Shown piece by piece: positions 1 through 6,087 of a DNA stretch of 29,688 nucleotides. The stretch's first letter is position 1; every line of letters begins with the position of its first letter. The DNA comes from a virus: positions 1-29,688 of the IMG/VR virus record IMGVR_UViG_3300041955_001940. One strand, written 5' to 3'. The position numbers and the translations under genes are program-made. The notes beneath the pieces are model-generated. The model was not told the origin of the DNA and did not search any database. It saw only the letters and a list, made by a program, of their open reading frames with translations.

Positions 1-360
1 GGTCGTAGCTCGGGATTCCTCAACGGTCGAAGCTCGGGATTCCTCAACGGTCGTAGCTTGGGGTTCCTCAACGGTCGTAGCTTGGGGTTCCTCAACGGTC
101 GTAGCTTGGGGTTCCTCAACGGTCGAAGCTTGGGGTTCCTCAACGGTCGTAGCTCGGGATTCCTCAACGGTCGTAGCTCGGGATTCCTCAACGGTCGAAG
201 CTCGGGATTCCTCAACGGTCGAAGCTTGGGGTTCCTCAACGGTCGTAGCTCGGGGTTCCTCAACGGTCGTAGCTTGGGGTTCCTCAACGGTCGAAGCTTG
301 GGGTTCCTCAACGGTCGTAGCTTGGGGTTCCTCAACGGTCGTAGCTCGGGGTTCCTCAAC
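1..360 (+). repeat. 24-bp tandem repeat, 15 copies
   Basis: Fifteen head-to-tail 24-bp units begin GGTCG(T/A)AGCT and end TTCCTCAAC. They differ at only three positions: T/A at unit base 6, C/T at base 11 and A/G at base 15. In the coding frame these change GTA/GAA (Val/Glu), CGG/TGG (Arg/Trp) and GAT/GGT (Asp/Gly). The remaining bases are identical in all copies. The array starts at the window edge and may continue upstream. Confidence 0.95.
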
Positions 361-469
361 GGTCGAGCTGTCTTCAGAGTTTGCGGTTGCTCTTTGCCAC
401 GGAAAAATCTTCGTCAACAAAAAAGCCACCGTAATCGTCCAAGACAAATTTGTTGCTTCAGGGGTCTAA
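2..469 (+). CDS. DSS-repeat protein, 5' truncated
   Basis: This is the 3' part of a gene that enters from outside the window, in frame 2. The first 120 residues are 15 copies of an octapeptide, V-(V/E)-A-(R/W)-(D/G)-S-S-T. A short non-repeat tail follows and ends in KFVASGV. This frame is preferred over the open GFLNGRS frame because it gives the alternating polar/hydrophobic DSS-type repeats seen in phage and prokaryotic beta-solenoid-like proteins, and because it matches the DSS repeats of the gene at 1379. The tail (FAVALCHGKIFVNKKATVIV) also reads as normal protein. No start is visible. The function is unknown; repeats of this kind probably form an elongated beta structure. The repeat sits at the very edge of the window, so copy number and the upstream sequence could be affected by assembly. 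Confidence 0.7.
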   Translation, partial: VVARDSSTVEARDSSTVVAWGSSTVVAWGSSTVVAWGSSTVEAWGSSTVVARDSSTVVARDSSTVEARDSSTVEAWGSSTVVARGSSTVVAWGSSTVEAWGSSTVVAWGSSTVVARGSSTVELSSEFAVALCHGKIFVNKKATVIVQDKFVASGV

Positions 470-472
470 AAC

Positions 473-577
473 GTGCTGCCTGAAAGTTATCTGCATGACC
501 TCGCGCTTGAGCTTGAAAGACAATACGGCCATATGAACACGCAGAAAACAGCTAAGGAGGCAAAAACGCGTGACTGA
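473..577 (+). CDS. hypothetical protein, 34 aa
   Basis: A short GTG-started frame begins four bases after the stop of the repeat protein. It encodes MLPESYLHDLALELERQYGH and then a basic, polar tail ending KTRD. The upstream AGGGGTC could act as a weak ribosome site. Its 3' end overlaps the start of the next gene by eight bases, as is common in this cluster. It is predicted helical with no recognisable domain. Support is only context and the lack of a gap, so it could be spurious. Confidence 0.4.
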   Translation: MLPESYLHDLALELERQYGHMNTQKTAKEAKTRD

Positions 578-707
578 CATAGAAATCAATCATAAAAAAG
601 TCACCCGCCTCATCATCCATGAATCCGAAGGTACAACTTGGCTGGAATGCATTTTTGAAAACGGCAGAACCTACGATACATGGCCTCTAAAACATGGAGA
701 AATCTAA
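570..707 (+). CDS. hypothetical protein, 45 aa
   Basis: GTG start with a strong ribosome binding site, AAGGAGG at 554-560, nine bases upstream. The product starts MTDIEINHKKVTRLIIHESE and contains TTWLECIFENGRTYDTWPL, a pattern of short beta strands with conserved-looking Trp and aromatic residues. The stop overlaps the region where the next gene starts, so the two are probably translationally coupled. No family is recognised. The small beta fold suggests a small accessory virion or regulatory protein, but that is only inference. Confidence 0.65.
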   Translation: MTDIEINHKKVTRLIIHESEGTTWLECIFENGRTYDTWPLKHGEI

Positions 708-708
708 A

Positions 709-1026
709 ATGACTATTACACTATCGCCGCAGCGTGAAGCAGCGCTCTTACAGCAATACCATCAGAACCATGCGGAACTTCAGAAGCAGCAAGAACTCCT
801 CAACCAACAAAAAGCCGAAACTGACATTTACTGGCGAAAAAAACGTGAAGCAGGCGCAAAACCAACCCTAACTCGCGCTCCGCATCCTTGCCACGAATGC
901 GGCGTAACAATCCCTAAAGGCACCCGCGTCCACGTTCGCACCGTCATAAGACCAGGCAGCCACAGTGACAGCTTCGGGCATTTTGAAACTTGGTATTTCT
1001 GCCCTGTCTGTTTGGAGGTAAAATAA
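709..1026 (+). CDS. zinc-ribbon protein, 105 aa
   Basis: The N-terminal half is a charged helix rich in Gln, Glu and Lys, probably coiled coil. The C-terminal half holds two Cys pairs, CHEC and CPVC, about 45 residues apart, which should bind one zinc ion. Between them lies a basic beta segment (GTRVHVRTVIRPG) that could contact nucleic acid. ATG 709 follows the previous stop by one base and has GGAG at 696-699 as a ribosome site; an in-frame ATG at 694 is a possible alternative. The stop TAA overlaps the next ATG (TAATG). No specific family was recognised. Confidence 0.75.
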   Translation: MTITLSPQREAALLQQYHQNHAELQKQQELLNQQKAETDIYWRKKREAGAKPTLTRAPHPCHECGVTIPKGTRVHVRTVIRPGSHSDSFGHFETWYFCPVCLEVK

Positions 1027-1382
1027 TGCCAAAATTCAAGTGTGATAAAGGGCACGTTTTCGTTTACCCCATAACCATCACCGAACACACCGCAAAAGAA
1101 GTCAATGTAAGAGCAAATCCGAATGACGTTTTAGAGAATTACGCAGTTGTGGATTGGTTTGAGAAAACCACGCACCGATGCCCCTTCTGCGAATCTTTAG
1201 ATATTAGCGAGTTTGCTGAGCCGCAACCTGACGTAAGCAACGTCTTTGTCTACAACATAGACGTTAATGGCGAACAAACAGCCTTAAACAAGCTCTTGGC
1301 AGAAGGCTACAAAATCGTAGCCCGCTACGCTAAACAGTATTTCCTTGAAAAATCCGCCGAAGCAAAGGAGGCGAAACCATGA
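1026..1382 (+). CDS. zinc-binding hypothetical protein, 118 aa
   Basis: ATG 1026 overlaps the preceding stop and has GGAGG at 1014-1018. The protein begins MPKFKCDKGHVF and contains CPFC near residue 53. Cys-x3-His plus Cys-x2-Cys is a plausible single zinc site of rubredoxin/zinc-ribbon type. The C-terminal 45 residues (NALNKL-like helix, then GYKIVARYAKQYF) look like a small alpha/beta domain. The gene overlaps the next start by four bases (ATGA). An in-frame TTG at 990 would add residues inside the previous gene and is not preferred. Function unknown. Confidence 0.75.
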   Translation: MPKFKCDKGHVFVYPITITEHTAKEVNVRANPNDVLENYAVVDWFEKTTHRCPFCESLDISEFAEPQPDVSNVFVYNIDVNGEQTALNKLLAEGYKIVARYAKQYFLEKSAEAKEAKP

Positions 1383-2359
1383 AGGAAATAATTGTCAGAA
1401 CCCAAAAAGACTTTGACGCCATCAAAGACCAAGAAACGCAGACATATATCCACATTGAGTCTGCGCCAGCTGAAAGAATTTTGATTGAGAAGGTTCCGAA
1501 GAACTGTTTTATCTCGTGCGGGGATTCGAGTCAGCCAACCATTGAGTGCGGGGATTCGAGTCAGCCAACCATTGAGTGCTGGGATTCGAGTCAGCCAACC
1601 ATTAGGTGCGGGGATTCGAGTCAGCCAACCATTAGGTGCGGGGATTCGAGTCAGCCAACCATTAGGTGCGGGGATTCGAGTCAGCCAACCATTAAGTGCG
1701 GGGATTCGAGTCAGCCAACCATTAGGTGCGGGGATTCGAGTCAGCCAACCATTGAGTGCGGGGATTCGAGTCAGCCAACCATTAGGTGCGGGGATTCGAG
1801 TCAGCCAACCATTAGGTGCTGGGATTCGAGTCAGCCAACCATTGAGTGCTGGGATTCGAGTCAGCCAACCATTGACGCATGGCAGCAATCAACTCTTGTA
1901 ATGCGAGGCGACAAAAAACAGGTAACTACACATCAGCAGTCTTTAGCACGCTATATCACTGAAGAGCGGACAGATTTTGCTTCCGTTAAAGCATGGCTGA
2001 AGTATTGGGAGCTTACACCTAAGAACGGCAAGGTTACACTATTCAAAGCGGTTAAGCCTGATTCAAAATCTTTCAACAACGGATCCGCTGGACCAGTGCT
2101 TTATGTTGACGGCGCCACAGTTGAGTGCCCCGATTGGCTTGAAGACTTCACTGAAGAATGCGGCCACGGCCTGCACTGCAGCCCTCACTTATTCTTAACA
2201 GAGCGGTATGCACAGAATCCACATATCCACAAAGCCGTCGAGGTCGATATCTCCGATATCCGTTTGCCAAAAGGTTCCATGTCGATGCCTGATAAAGTCC
2301 GCGTGAAACGCGTGCAAAACATTCGCACAGTTGATGAAAAGGCCGCGTTGCAGAGGTGA
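1379..2359 (+). CDS. DSS-repeat protein with DUF7666-like C-terminus, 326 aa
   Basis: ATG overlaps the previous stop and has AAGGAGG 6 bases upstream (1366-1372). Residues 1-46 form an N-terminal cap (MKEIIVRTQKDFDAIKDQE). Residues 47-166 are 12 copies of the decapeptide C-(G/W)-D-S-S-Q-P-T-I-(E/R/K/D). Residues about 195-320 form a globular domain with KVTLFKAVKPDSKS, GATVECPDW and ECGHGLHCSPHLFL. This resembles the domain I know as DUF7666, found in many phage proteins, often behind pentapeptide-like or DSS repeats. The family name is from memory and should be checked. The protein is probably an extended beta-solenoid carrying a conserved C-terminal domain; its role is unknown. It may be a virion or anti-host factor. 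Confidence 0.85.
   Translation: MKEIIVRTQKDFDAIKDQETQTYIHIESAPAERILIEKVPKNCFISCGDSSQPTIECGDSSQPTIECWDSSQPTIRCGDSSQPTIRCGDSSQPTIRCGDSSQPTIKCGDSSQPTIRCGDSSQPTIECGDSSQPTIRCGDSSQPTIRCWDSSQPTIECWDSSQPTIDAWQQSTLVMRGDKKQVTTHQQSLARYITEERTDFASVKAWLKYWELTPKNGKVTLFKAVKPDSKSFNNGSAGPVLYVDGATVECPDWLEDFTEECGHGLHCSPHLFLTERYAQNPHIHKAVEVDISDIRLPKGSMSMPDKVRVKRVQNIRTVDEKAALQR
1517..1876 (+). repeat. 30-bp in-frame tandem repeat, 12 copies
   Basis: Twelve exact 30-bp units lie inside the gene at 1379. They vary only in the second codon (GGG/TGG, Gly/Trp) and the tenth codon (GAG, AGG, AAG, and GAC in the last unit: Glu, Arg, Lys, Asp). All other bases are identical. Trp occurs in units 3, 11 and 12. Glu occurs in units 1, 2, 8 and 11, Lys in unit 6, and Arg in the others. 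Confidence 0.95.
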
Positions 2360-2366
2360 GTAAAAA

Positions 2367-2558
2367 GTGAGTTCTAAGAACGAGAAGATTACATACATCT
2401 GCGACGTTCCGTGCCCCGCCTGCAAAAACATTGTCATAATCAAAAAAAGGACACGAATCATAACGCCAGCGGAACCCGCAGAAAAAAAAGAAGAATATTA
2501 CGCGGAAAAAGGCGTCCAAACAACACTTGACTCCAAAGAAGAGGCGACTGACAAATGA
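2367..2558 (+). CDS. small CxxC protein, 63 aa
   Basis: GTG start with GAGGTGA at 2353-2359 as ribosome site. The first 30 residues contain CDVPCPAC, then a Lys/Arg-rich strand (IVIIKKRTRIIT). The rest is acidic, polar and probably disordered. Only one CxxC is complete, so zinc binding would need Cys from CDVPC as well or dimerisation. The stop overlaps the next ATG (ATGA). No family recognised. Confidence 0.6.
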   Translation: MSSKNEKITYICDVPCPACKNIVIIKKRTRIITPAEPAEKKEEYYAEKGVQTTLDSKEEATDK

Positions 2559-2713
2559 CTACAAAAGAGCTCTGCGATAGCTGCGGCAAAATGAGCGAAA
2601 TCACACATGAATTCTTCTTCAAACGCGACTCCATGATAGACTCGAAAGTATGGAAATTCTGCTATGAATGCGGATTGAAGCTTGAAAAAATAATCGAGGA
2701 GGGCTTCAGTTGA
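2555..2713 (+). CDS. zinc-ribbon mini-protein, 52 aa
   Basis: The product starts MTTKELCDSCGKMSEITHEF and has CYECG about 30 residues later, giving a classic CxxC...CxxC zinc ribbon with almost nothing else. It overlaps the gene before (ATGA) and the gene after (TTGA), so it lies in a tightly coupled operon. Proteins of this type in archaeal viruses are often nucleic-acid or protein adaptors, but no specific role can be given. Confidence 0.65.
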   Translation: MTTKELCDSCGKMSEITHEFFFKRDSMIDSKVWKFCYECGLKLEKIIEEGFS

Positions 2714-2868
2714 CTCAGTCACTGCAGGATTTTCTCTCAGACTTAGACGGCGTTGGGCAGCGGATTAAAGCTTTGCAGATAAAGCAGGCTAAGCTTGAAT
2801 CTGACTCGAAACGAATGCTTGAAGACGCCAAACGATACGTCGCGGAAATAGAAGGCAAGGAAAAATGA
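2710..2868 (+). CDS. coiled-coil mini-protein, 52 aa
   Basis: TTG start overlapping the previous stop, supported by GAGGAGG at 2696-2702 seven bases upstream. The product (LQDFLSDLDGVGQRIKALQI and onward) is entirely helical, with heptad-like spacing of Leu/Ile and many Lys/Glu. It probably forms a short coiled coil. The stop overlaps the next ATG. No function is recognised. Confidence 0.6.
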   Translation: MTQSLQDFLSDLDGVGQRIKALQIKQAKLESDSKRMLEDAKRYVAEIEGKEK

Positions 2869-3140
2869 GTCAACTGGTTATGATTAGAAGCGTTTGGGGA
2901 GGAAACATCAGATGCCTGAAGAAAGGCACAAAATGTTACGGTGGGAGAGAAAATATTTTTACTTGCTCTAAATGCAAATTCAATACAGGCTTTTACAAAT
3001 TGCCTAAGGCTGTCGTTGTGGCTTGTGCTAAAAGATATTATCCTGCTTGGCAAACCCAAACATGCGCCATATTTGAAATTAATTCTTTGAAGCATTTTTC
3101 CCAAATCAATATTAATGAAATCACAGGTGTTCCCGAATGA
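2865..3140 (+). CDS. hypothetical Cys-rich protein, 91 aa
   Basis: ATGA overlap with the previous gene. Cysteines occur as RCLKKGTKCYGG and TCSKCKF, followed by single Cys at VVACAK and TQTCAIF, so a zinc-ribbon-like N-terminal half is likely. The C-terminal third has no recognised domain. Base composition after 2940 is more AT-rich than in neighbouring genes. The stop overlaps the next start (ATGA). Function unknown. Confidence 0.55.
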   Translation: MSQLVMIRSVWGGNIRCLKKGTKCYGGRENIFTCSKCKFNTGFYKLPKAVVVACAKRYYPAWQTQTCAIFEINSLKHFSQININEITGVPE

Positions 3141-3514
3141 GTCAGCAGGATGTTTTTCCCCGCAGCAGCGTCACCCTCAAACTACCATGCTGGCGCCCTC
3201 AGCTTATACCCGCAGACGAATCTGAATGTGCAACCATCCGCAAACTCGCAGTCGAAGCCGTCTACAAAATCTGGAACACCCAACATCGACCCTGCACACT
3301 CCAAGAAATCTTCGACATTGTCACCGAAAAAATCAGTGTCCAACGGGAAAAAGGCGAGTGGCCCTGGAAAGAATTCAGGAGCAAACGCACTGTGGATCGC
3401 CGCGTTAACGAGGCGTCAAGCAAAGACTTCTATGCTGACGGAATCCCGAAGATTTGTGCGGTTACCAGTGGGATTTATCAGCCGAACCCGAAACTGTTTG
3501 AGGCGAAAAAATGA
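3137..3514 (+). CDS. possible winged-helix protein, 125 aa
   Basis: It follows the previous gene with a four-base overlap. Residues about 33-100 show a helix (IRKLAVEAVYKIW), a second helix (TLQEIFDIVTEKI), a basic helix (FRSKRTVDRRVNEASS) and then a beta segment (KICAVTSGIYQPNP). This order fits a winged helix-turn-helix in which the Arg-rich helix reads DNA. This is a fold guess from pattern, not a family match. In this position a transcriptional regulator of the accessory region would make sense. The other open frames over 3150-3530 are shadows. Confidence 0.6.
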   Translation: MSQQDVFPRSSVTLKLPCWRPQLIPADESECATIRKLAVEAVYKIWNTQHRPCTLQEIFDIVTEKISVQREKGEWPWKEFRSKRTVDRRVNEASSKDFYADGIPKICAVTSGIYQPNPKLFEAKK

Positions 3515-3717
3515 CGATTTTCGCTGTTAAAAGAAGAGTTCTGGAGAAGTTGTATGCTGACCGCAAATGGCGCAAACGCGCTGTAGCCTGCAAAACCCTT
3601 GCTGAGCTCCAACAGGTTGTTATCGAGTTCGCTAAAGCAAAAGGATTCCGCATCAAATACCTGGATGAAACTTCTCCGCTAAATAACGAACAAGTTAACC
3701 AGGAGGCTGTATCGTAA
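3511..3717 (+). CDS. hypothetical protein, 68 aa
   Basis: Small basic protein (MTIFAVKRRVLEKLYADRKW) made of two helices, then a short strand (GFRIKYLDE) and an acidic tail. It overlaps the previous gene by ATGA and the next gene by TAATG, so translation is probably coupled. The many Lys and Arg in the first 30 residues would allow nucleic-acid contact, but no domain is recognised. Confidence 0.6.
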   Translation: MTIFAVKRRVLEKLYADRKWRKRAVACKTLAELQQVVIEFAKAKGFRIKYLDETSPLNNEQVNQEAVS

Positions 3718-4676
3718 TGGCTATTTCAATAACTGACTTAGAGGATAAGTTTCAAACTGTAACAGTAGCGCCTTACGGTGAATGCTTGGTTATTCCAGGC
3801 GTTGAATTTAACCCTGACTGGGAAGCTGAACTCGGCGATCAAGGGTACAGGTGCCACTTTACAGACTACGAAGGCAAAGCTGTAACGCTTGTACCGCTCA
3901 AGAGAACTGTGCCCAAAAACAAAGTAGTTTATGTCCCGCCAAAAACAGGCTCTGTGCACAATGTAGACGCTGTGCACACAGACCAGCCAAAACAAGAATT
4001 GACAGAAACAAAGCAAAAATACGCTTTGAAAGGCGAAGTCTGGACTGAAACAGATGAAGCACGACTGCTGAAACGCTTAAGCGAAGTTCAAGCACCCACA
4101 GTTATGGCAAAACTACGCATGATACAGCCGGAGTTTCCAGGACGAAGCCTCAACGGTTTAATGCAGAAACTAAAGAAACTGCAAAATAAAGAGAAAAGAA
4201 CTGCAAAGGATCGACGGCATTCTAACCACGGCGGATATCATCGAGCAGATAAATGGCAACCGCCTGAAGACGATTTCTTAATTGAAGTTTGGAATAGGCA
4301 GCCGCCCTTGACAACTGCTAAAGTCGCTGCTGAATTTCACATAAAGTTTCCTGACCGCAGCGTAAGCGCCGTAAGCAACAGAATAACAGATCTACAAAAT
4401 GAAGGCAAAATCCAAAGAAGAAACGAAAAAACGCAGACCCAAAACGACACGTTCCTCAACAAGGAACTTAAAACCTTAAGACAAGGGGTTGATGCTCTCA
4501 ACAAACAATACACCGAATTAAAAGCTGAGTTAGAGAATCAAAAGAAGTTTGACATCGACCACATTTACGTGCCGCTCAACATGATGACTGACGATGTCGA
4601 GGAATTGAAAAAGAGTCTTTCAAAGCATAAACATGCGGTTTCAGGCGATGCAATGATTCCAATGGAGACTTCTTAG
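3717..4676 (+). CDS. double Myb/SANT-like DNA-binding protein, 319 aa
   Basis: ATG overlaps the previous stop; AGGAGG lies near 3702. Three parts are visible. Residues 1-70 are beta-rich. Residues 108-156 (WTETDEARLLKRLSE, ending in a basic helix) and 179-228 (WQPPEDDFLIEVWN, ending SAVSNRITDLQ) each look like a Myb/SANT helix triplet with the leading Trp and acidic cluster. Residues 245-310 form a long heptad-like coiled coil (KELKTLRQGVDALNKQYTEL). The two Trp-led domains separated by about 70 residues suggest sequence-specific DNA binding, and the coiled coil suggests oligomerisation. A phage-type regulator or DNA-organising protein is likely. No closer family was recognised. Confidence 0.75.
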   Translation: MAISITDLEDKFQTVTVAPYGECLVIPGVEFNPDWEAELGDQGYRCHFTDYEGKAVTLVPLKRTVPKNKVVYVPPKTGSVHNVDAVHTDQPKQELTETKQKYALKGEVWTETDEARLLKRLSEVQAPTVMAKLRMIQPEFPGRSLNGLMQKLKKLQNKEKRTAKDRRHSNHGGYHRADKWQPPEDDFLIEVWNRQPPLTTAKVAAEFHIKFPDRSVSAVSNRITDLQNEGKIQRRNEKTQTQNDTFLNKELKTLRQGVDALNKQYTELKAELENQKKFDIDHIYVPLNMMTDDVEELKKSLSKHKHAVSGDAMIPMETS

Positions 4677-4677
4677 A

Positions 4678-4749
4678 ATGCAGAAATTAGTAGTAGAAAA
4701 AGAAGAGACAGTACGTAAGTACGTACGTCTGAGTCTAAAGAAGGCATAG
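4678..4749 (+). CDS. possible 23-aa peptide
   Basis: ATG one base after the previous stop, with GGAGA at 4664-4668 as a usable ribosome site. It encodes MQKLVVEKEETVRKYVRLSL followed by three residues, a charged amphipathic peptide. The frame also contains a perfect inverted repeat, so the region may be regulatory instead of coding. Confidence 0.35.
   Translation: MQKLVVEKEETVRKYVRLSLKKA
4711..4726. promoter_or_regulatory. inverted repeat GTACGTA-AG-TACGTAC
   Basis: A perfect 7-bp inverted repeat with a two-base spacer; the arms are themselves palindromic (TACGTA). It lies in the short gap between the Myb-like gene and the next substantial gene. It could be an operator for a dimeric regulator, but it also falls inside a possible 23-codon frame, so its role is uncertain. 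Confidence 0.35.
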
Positions 4750-4821
4750 GGATGGTTGAAAAGCTAAACAAAGCTCAATTTGAAGAGAAACATAATATGT
4801 CTTTGGAGGCCTCTTAAAACA

Positions 4822-5235
4822 TTGCGGGCTCAAGAACATTATATGCCCCTTTTTCTCAACCCAAAATTGCGCCTTGCCCTCATCAAGTTGCAAGCTGACA
4901 AAGAACTCGGGCCTTCTTACGCTGCATTGTACGCGCTCAACGAAGGATTACATGTATTGAAGTATCTGGGTGAAGAGGACTATCAAGTTTTCAAGAAACG
5001 GTACAGCCAGAAACTTGTAAGTGATGCACAGCAAAAACTGGTTCCTCTGGTGAATATGCAAGAGGTCAAAGAAAGCGAGGGCATGACTAAACAGTTCAGC
5101 ATGGTAATAGACCAGTGGCAGCTGCATCCTGACATGGTGTGGCGCCAGCGATGGGCTAAGAAAGCCCGTGAATACGAGAACCGCGTGCCAAACGCCAAAT
5201 ACATAATTGAACTCGCAGCAAAGGAGGACTCTTGA
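4822..5235 (+). CDS. hypothetical helical protein, 137 aa
   Basis: The preferred start is TTG 4822, 12 bases after GGAGG (4805-4809). TTG 4780 and ATG 4843 are alternatives in the same frame. The product is helical and soluble: LFLNPKLRLALIKLQADKEL, then YAALYALNEGLHVLKYLGEE, and a long amphipathic region ending NAKYIIELAAKEDS. There are no Cys pairs or membrane segments. The helix 'LRLALIKLQADKELGPSYAA' has the look of a ribbon-helix-helix or small regulatory module, but this is not certain. The last codons carry the AAGGAGG used by the following small gene. Confidence 0.65.
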   Translation: MRAQEHYMPLFLNPKLRLALIKLQADKELGPSYAALYALNEGLHVLKYLGEEDYQVFKKRYSQKLVSDAQQKLVPLVNMQEVKESEGMTKQFSMVIDQWQLHPDMVWRQRWAKKAREYENRVPNAKYIIELAAKEDS

Positions 5236-5384
5236 TTTCGCTTAGAGATTTTTCCATGCTTTTCATCGTCAAAACAGGTATACAGGTTTCTAACGCAAAT
5301 AGCCTACACTGGCGACTTTCAGTTTTATTCTCTTCATGGAAGCATGCAAGATTTCCCTGTATCATATCGGTAAGCAGATTATAG
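5232..5384 (+). CDS. hypothetical protein, 50 aa
   Basis: TTG start overlapping the previous stop, with a perfect AAGGAGG (5221-5227) four bases upstream. The product (MISLRDFSMLFIVKTGIQVS and onward) is moderately hydrophobic in the middle (LSVLFSSW) and basic at the end. The main support is the ribosome site and position; amino-acid content is not convincing by itself. Confidence 0.4.
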   Translation: MISLRDFSMLFIVKTGIQVSNANSLHWRLSVLFSSWKHARFPCIISVSRL

Positions 5385-5396
5385 GTTGGGTGTGAA

Positions 5397-5639
5397 ATGG
5401 CAGAAAACTTCAAATCGAAAAAAATCGGTGTAAAGGCACTTTGCCGTATATCCGCTAAGGGCGGCGAAGGCATTTACCTGTATATCCCAAAGAATTTCTC
5501 TGACGTCTACAATATCGTTGGCGCTGACTACGCTGAAATAACTTTCCATAAAATCTTCTATAAAGTTGAGGGACACCCCGATTCTGACGTTAAAGACTTG
5601 CGTAGCCGAAAAAAGAAGCAGGAGAAGCTGGAGGGATAA
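5397..5639 (+). CDS. AbrB-like or hypothetical protein, 80 aa
   Basis: A compact protein with beta-strand pattern: VKALCRISAKGGEGIYLYIP, NIVGADYAEITFHKIFYKV, then a basic tail (SRKKKQEKLEG). The sequence 'IYLYIPKNFSDVYNIVGADYA' recalls SpoVT/AbrB swapped-hairpin domains, where a strand, 'IPK', a helix and 'GD' follow one another. I treat this as a resemblance only. If right, it would be a small dimeric DNA-binding regulator. No strong ribosome site was found before ATG 5397. Confidence 0.6.
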   Translation: MAENFKSKKIGVKALCRISAKGGEGIYLYIPKNFSDVYNIVGADYAEITFHKIFYKVEGHPDSDVKDLRSRKKKQEKLEG

Positions 5640-5645
5640 GTTGTA

Positions 5646-5846
5646 ATGATGCAGGTGAGACCTAAGAGTAATCGTAAGGGCAAAAAATGTAAAGAGTGCG
5701 GTTGCCAAATTTCTAATCAGAACAAAACAGGCTACTGCAAGAAATGTTTCGGTCGCTTTGTGTTGTCGCCTGCAGGCGCAGCTGCAACGCGAATAGTTCC
5801 TGATGCATCGATTACAGGAAAAGTGGTGAGTAATGGAAGCAAATAA
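5646..5846 (+). CDS. zinc-ribbon protein, 66 aa
   Basis: Residues 14-35 contain KKCKECGCQI and GYCKKCFGRF, a clear CxxC...CxxC zinc ribbon with Lys/Arg around it. The remainder is Ala/Gly-rich. Two Met codons (5646 and 5649) are possible starts. Its end overlaps the next possible mini-gene. The arrangement fits a nucleic-acid-binding zinc ribbon, one of many in this region. Confidence 0.65.
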   Translation: MMQVRPKSNRKGKKCKECGCQISNQNKTGYCKKCFGRFVLSPAGAAATRIVPDASITGKVVSNGSK

Positions 5847-5901
5847 TTGCTCAGTATGTATAAAGACTAGAGACAATTGCTTAAGGGCAACTTGTTTCTA
5901 A
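5833..5901 (+). CDS. possible 22-aa Cys-rich peptide
   Basis: ATG preceded by GTGGTGAG. It encodes MEANNCSVCIKTRDNCLRAT and CF, with four Cys as C-x2-C and C-x4-C that could hold one zinc ion. The size is very small, and the evidence is only the Cys pattern and the overlap with the previous gene. Confidence 0.3.
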   Translation: MEANNCSVCIKTRDNCLRATCF

Positions 5902-5917
5902 GAGTCTCTCATTACTA

Positions 5918-5972
5918 TCTTCGCTTGCCTGCCTCAGACAAGAGAGGATTGTGTGCGGCGACATAGCGAAGA
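5918..5972 (+). other. candidate structured RNA or leader
   Basis: In the gap 5902-5985 a perfect 8-bp inverted repeat, TCTTCGCT (5918-5925) and AGCGAAGA (5965-5972), encloses GCC/GGC (5927-5929, 5957-5959) and a small hairpin CCTC/GAGG (5932-5935, 5944-5947). The nested arms would form a branched stem in RNA. It lacks tRNA features. It may be a structured leader of the following genes or a small RNA. Confidence 0.35.
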
Positions 5973-5985
5973 GTCTCATAATTGC

Positions 5986-6087
5986 ATGACCGAAACCTCT
6001 GACGAAGGTCGCTACTTGAAAAATGAGGATGACGAGGACTTGCAATTAAATGCTTCTTGGAAGGTTTTATGTTTTGAGTACACATAG
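5986..6087 (+). CDS. possible 33-aa acidic peptide
   Basis: ATG-started frame encoding MTETSDEGRYLKNEDDEDLQ and a hydrophobic end (WKVLCFEYT). It lacks a good ribosome site and overlaps the start of the next gene by 38 bases in another frame. It could be a leader peptide or not translated at all. Confidence 0.25.
   Translation: MTETSDEGRYLKNEDDEDLQLNASWKVLCFEYT

Noticed and set aside
58-483. Open frame encoding repeated GFLNGRS(L/S)
   Set aside because: A shadow of the 24-bp repeat. The frame reading VVARDSST matches the DSS-repeat type, agrees with the neighbouring repeat protein and continues into normal protein sequence.
1-1876. CRISPR arrays at the left end
   Set aside because: The units are directly adjacent with no unique spacers, and both arrays are coding.
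1325-1901. Long open frames on both strands across the 30-bp array (NGWLTRIPA and AGIRVSQPL)
   Set aside because: A stop-free 30-bp unit keeps several frames open. Only the frame with CGDSSQPTI has a ribosome site, an operon overlap and a globular C-terminal domain.
4752-4817. 21-aa frame MVEKLNKAQFEEKHNMSLEA plus one residue
   Set aside because: Only GAAGG is upstream, the frame ends at the ribosome site of the next gene, and no other support was found.
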